Shown here: positions 61,592 through 64,000 of the stretch, in pieces
How positions within the stretch are numbered: the stretch's first letter is position 1
Layout of the letters: each line of letters starts with the position of its first letter
Assembly: GCF_001854765.1 (NCBI RefSeq)
Contig: NZ_LJJE01000082.1
Location: forward strand, 47,289-111,288
Origin: Vibrio sonorensis
Lineage (GTDB): Bacteria > Pseudomonadota > Gammaproteobacteria > Enterobacterales > Vibrionaceae
DNA: 64,000 nucleotides
Direction: 5' to 3'
Position numbers and translations under genes: made by a program
Notes under the pieces: generated by a model
Told to the model about the DNA's origin: nothing
Seen by the model: the letters and a program-made list of their open reading frames with translations, nothing else
Database searches by the model: none

Positions 61592-62395
61592 GTGAGTAAA
61601 CTTATCGCTTTTGTTGCGTTTATCTGCCTTTCCTTGCCATCGCACTCCTTGGGATGCGAACTAAAAATGGGATTTAGAACCACGGAAAGACTGCCTCTTA
61701 TCGCAAAGTCTCCCAATAATGAGGGGCTTTATTACGACCTATACAGCCAGGCAGCTCAAAACATTGGCTGTCAACTAACGGTTGTTAGAAGCCCCAAGAA
61801 AAGGCTATTAAAAATGCTTGCGGATGGAGAAATTGACTTTTATCCGGGTTTTGTTTTCAACCTGCAACGTTCAGAGTTTACCTTTTTTATTGAGAGTGGC
61901 CTCCCAGGTGGAGAGATTGGTATATCACGACTAGAAATCGACGAAATAACGAGTAAACATCAATTAGCCGGACTGACGCTCGTTCAATCATTGGGAGCTC
62001 CAGATTTTGCTGCTGGCGTCGACAATATTCAGTATTACACCAAAGCCGAGCTTTCCATCCCTGAAGCTATTGAACTAATTCGAAAGAAAAGAGCCGACTT
62101 TTACATCTACCCCAGGGGCACCCTGCTTTATTATCTCAAACTAAATAAGGCTGATGATATCCGGGTACACAAACGTTGCTGTGGGGGCGAGCGTCCCTTG
62201 TATCTGGGTTTTTCAAAAAAGTCACCGTACCTAAAAGAGGCCACCAACACGCTGTTTGATGCAGGAAAACCTTTAAGCGCGAGTAACTGGCCGACAATAG
62301 CAGAAGAAGATTCGGTGGCTTACCAGTTCCAACAACAGTTAAAGCGGATGAAAGAGAGCGGTGCAACTATGGGATTGTACAACCAGTATTACTGA
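61592..62395 (+). CDS. periplasmic substrate-binding protein-like (SBP_bac_3 type)
   Basis: 267 residues with a signal peptide (LIAFVAFICLSLPSHSLG). The fold resembles family 3 solute-binding proteins (YYDLYSQAAQNIGCQLTVVR, LLKMLADGEIDFYPG, AIELIRKKRADFYIYPRG). It has no transporter genes beside it, so it may be a sensor or an enzyme-like relative rather than an uptake protein. GTG start with AGGAG 8 bases before. Ligand unknown. Confidence 0.75.
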   Translation: MSKLIAFVAFICLSLPSHSLGCELKMGFRTTERLPLIAKSPNNEGLYYDLYSQAAQNIGCQLTVVRSPKKRLLKMLADGEIDFYPGFVFNLQRSEFTFFIESGLPGGEIGISRLEIDEITSKHQLAGLTLVQSLGAPDFAAGVDNIQYYTKAELSIPEAIELIRKKRADFYIYPRGTLLYYLKLNKADDIRVHKRCCGGERPLYLGFSKKSPYLKEATNTLFDAGKPLSASNWPTIAEEDSVAYQFQQQLKRMKESGATMGLYNQYY

Positions 62396-62444
62396 GTATT
62401 CATTTCGATTTGACTGGGAGTGTTTTGAAAGAGTGCCCTTAAAA

Positions 62445-62472
62445 ATAAAGCCGCTATAATTAACGGCTTTAT
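62445..62472. terminator. bidirectional terminator between convergent genes
   Basis: ATAAAGCCG (62445-62453) and CGGCTTTAT (62464-62472) pair perfectly with a 10-base loop. T-rich tails exist on both strands, so it can serve the binding-protein gene and the barrel gene. Confidence 0.8.
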
Positions 62473-62485
62473 CACATTCAATCAA

Positions 62486-63580
62486 TTAGAGAAATGGTAT
62501 TGATATCCCCAGTTTAATCTCCGTCAGTGTACTCTTTTGATAGTCTATGGAGTCACTCGTTACCGAAAGATTAAAAATAGAGTTTTTGAGCTCGACTCCA
62601 ATAGCACCTTCTACTGGATAATACTTAAATCGGTATAGCGTACCACCCGCCGCAAAATCATAACCCAAGTGAGCAAGTGTCGAACTATACGCATGCAATC
62701 CGTGAACGTAGATTCGATGTCTTTCTGCTATATTATAAGCTAACAGAGCACGATACTTTATAGGAAGTACTTGTTTATAGTCGTGGTAAAGTTCAGTACC
62801 ACTCATAAGAGGTCTGATTTTATACTTACCATCTTCTACTATGTGTGTGGCTGTATTAGCGTGCATCACCGTTACTGGTGCATGATCCCAATAGATTGCA
62901 CTCACTAGATCTTGGATGTAAACAGAAGTAAACCAATCGTCATTGATTTTCCAATCTGCACCGATATCAATTCCATAACCAAACTTGCTGGTTGGCTCAT
63001 CCGCTTTTCTTTTCAGTAAGCGATCTTCTGTATAAGTATAGTCCAGCGTAAGATTACCGGTATAGCACTCAAGTTCACCACCACAACCATCATTAGAAGC
63101 AACATGACCAGTAATATCACCGTCCATCAACTCTTTAGCCTTCATGTATGAAGCGGCCGCATAGAGATTAATATCATCATTTAGATCATACAGATAACCA
63201 AGACGGAGGCCTTGCATGTGGATGTGATTGACACTCAAATCAATGTCGTAAGTTTTATCCGGCTCTAATGGACTTTCGTGCACTGTCGTTTCGTAAAACG
63301 CCATCGTATCTTCGGTAAAGCCGAGGAACCACTCATAGCGATAAAAGTATGAAAAAGCAAAACTTTTATACTGGGTACCTAATGAGTATTCCCCTACAGC
63401 AAACGCACTTTCAGAAGGGGTATAATCAACTTCATTACCTTTCACTAAATCATAGACAGAGTTATCTTCGACATAAGCTAAGGCGCTGATCGAAGTGTAG
63501 ACATTCGCGTTGTTATCAGTACTTGCTAGATCAGTAATTGGTAGCAAACTGGCTGATACTATCGCTAAATTGGATAACAT
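62486..63580 (-). CDS. predicted outer-membrane beta-barrel protein
   Basis: 364 residues. Many short alternating strands rich in aromatic residues (FAFSYFYRYEWFLGF, YIQDLVSAIYWDH, RFKYYPVEGAIGVEL) and a C terminus near aromatic (GISIPFL) suggest a barrel; possibly the solitary autotransporter-barrel family of vibrios, which I cannot confirm. The N-terminal hydrophobic stretch LAIVSASLLPITDLAS could be a signal peptide, but it lacks the usual Lys/Arg. The real start is therefore uncertain. It follows the partial gene below, with a terminator-like hairpin between. Confidence 0.6.
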   Translation of the reverse strand: MLSNLAIVSASLLPITDLASTDNNANVYTSISALAYVEDNSVYDLVKGNEVDYTPSESAFAVGEYSLGTQYKSFAFSYFYRYEWFLGFTEDTMAFYETTVHESPLEPDKTYDIDLSVNHIHMQGLRLGYLYDLNDDINLYAAASYMKAKELMDGDITGHVASNDGCGGELECYTGNLTLDYTYTEDRLLKRKADEPTSKFGYGIDIGADWKINDDWFTSVYIQDLVSAIYWDHAPVTVMHANTATHIVEDGKYKIRPLMSGTELYHDYKQVLPIKYRALLAYNIAERHRIYVHGLHAYSSTLAHLGYDFAAGGTLYRFKYYPVEGAIGVELKNSIFNLSVTSDSIDYQKSTLTEIKLGISIPFL

Positions 63581-63607
63581 AAAATTTCAGTTCCGAATAA
63601 ACAACAA

Positions 63608-63630
63608 AAGGGAGGCGAACCGCCCCCCTT
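63608..63630 (-). terminator. hairpin between the partial gene and the barrel gene
   Basis: On the minus strand AAGGGGGGCG (63630-63621) pairs with CGCCTCCCTT (63617-63608) with one G-U and a 3-base loop, then TTG. Likely terminator or attenuator after the upstream minus-strand gene. Confidence 0.65.
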
Positions 63631-63651
63631 ATTTTTCAACAAGATAGTTTT

Positions 63652-64000
63652 TTAGAAAACAGTATCAGTTTCACCACTTATGTAACGAACTACGTATGTT
63701 CTTGATTTTTCTATTGTAGCCATTTTCTCTGTGCCTACAACAAGATCACCTTTGTAATCATTGCCATCTCTGCTCAAGCTAACTACTACACCATCAGTGT
63801 TTTTAATAGTTAAAGAGGTTGGCTCTTGAGCTTTTTGAGTAGCGAAGTCGTACTGAACCAGACTAGATACGATCGTAGTGGTATCGTTATAGTCAACCGT
63901 CAGTTTTGTATCCACTGTGTCATAAGACACTCGAGAAGCATCTAGTTTCACTGTTGCAGGAACGTTCTTGTTTGCAGCACTATTTACATCAATAGAAAGT
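63652..64000 (-). CDS. uncharacterised, probably extracytoplasmic protein (5' partial)
   Basis: Frame is open to the window edge. The visible 115 residues are beta-rich and low in charge clusters, with Ser/Thr/Asp-rich strands (SIDVNSAANKNVPATVKLDA, TTTIVSSLVQYDFATQ). They resemble secreted or adhesin-like/pilin-like proteins in style only; I recognise no family. The true start is outside the window, so the GTG at 63951 is not a start. Followed by a hairpin and the barrel gene in the same direction. Confidence 0.55.
   Translation of the reverse strand, partial: LSIDVNSAANKNVPATVKLDASRVSYDTVDTKLTVDYNDTTTIVSSLVQYDFATQKAQEPTSLTIKNTDGVVVSLSRDGNDYKGDLVVGTEKMATIEKSRTYVVRYISGETDTVF

Overview
The window reads as a piece of chromosome I of a Vibrio (Vibrionaceae). 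The evidence is the gene content and order: gmk-rpoZ-spoT-trmH-recG; cysQ/nudE/nfuA/comF beside bioH, tex, greB and ompR-envZ; a complete gspC-N (eps) type II secretion operon; hslR-hslO-pckA; dtd-yihY; typA-glnA-glnL-glnG; and add. Protein sequences match gammaproteobacterial families with Vibrio-like features, such as a DUF2959 lipoprotein and a YiiD-like GNAT/thioesterase fusion.

Region 1 (1-10.6 kb) is accessory DNA. It starts inside a broken MobF-type (TrwC/TraI-like) conjugative relaxase-helicase. An uncharacterised protein and an HTH/ImmA-IrrE metallopeptidase regulator follow on the plus strand. Converging on them is a tight minus-strand run: abiEi-abiEii (type IV toxin-antitoxin/abortive infection), then mod-res (type III-like restriction-modification). 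This is a conjugation-derived defence island. Its right edge, just before the purine permease, holds repeats and an orphan plus-strand terminator.

Region 2 (10.9-30.7 kb) is housekeeping: a purine permease with an apparent guanine-class riboswitch and a hairpin hiding its ribosome-binding site; the gmk-rpoZ-spoT-trmH-recG cluster; phosphate/nucleotide clean-up (cysQ, nudE); Fe-S assembly (nfuA); biotin synthesis (bioH); transcription factors tex and greB; a four-repeat retropepsin-like periplasmic protein; and the ompR-envZ osmosensing pair.

Region 3 (30.7-42.0 kb) is the type II secretion operon on the minus strand, gspC to gspN, with overlapping genes throughout. Region 4 (42.2-52.9 kb) holds redox-stress chaperones (hslR, hslO), pckA, an AsmA-like protein, small metabolic and envelope genes and typA. 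Region 5 (53-57.7 kb) is the nitrogen regulon core: glnA with a sigma-54 promoter and upstream NtrC sites, then glnL-glnG behind their own NtrC site. Region 6 (57.8-64 kb) has a GGDEF-EAL c-di-GMP protein, add, a periplasmic binding protein, a predicted outer-membrane barrel and a partial secreted protein.

A striking property of the sequence is that at least nine genes, including trmH, tex, pckA, typA and a GGDEF-EAL gene, are each broken by what looks like one missing base, usually in a two-base run. This fits residual assembly indels better than real gene decay. I therefore annotate the full-length genes across these breaks.
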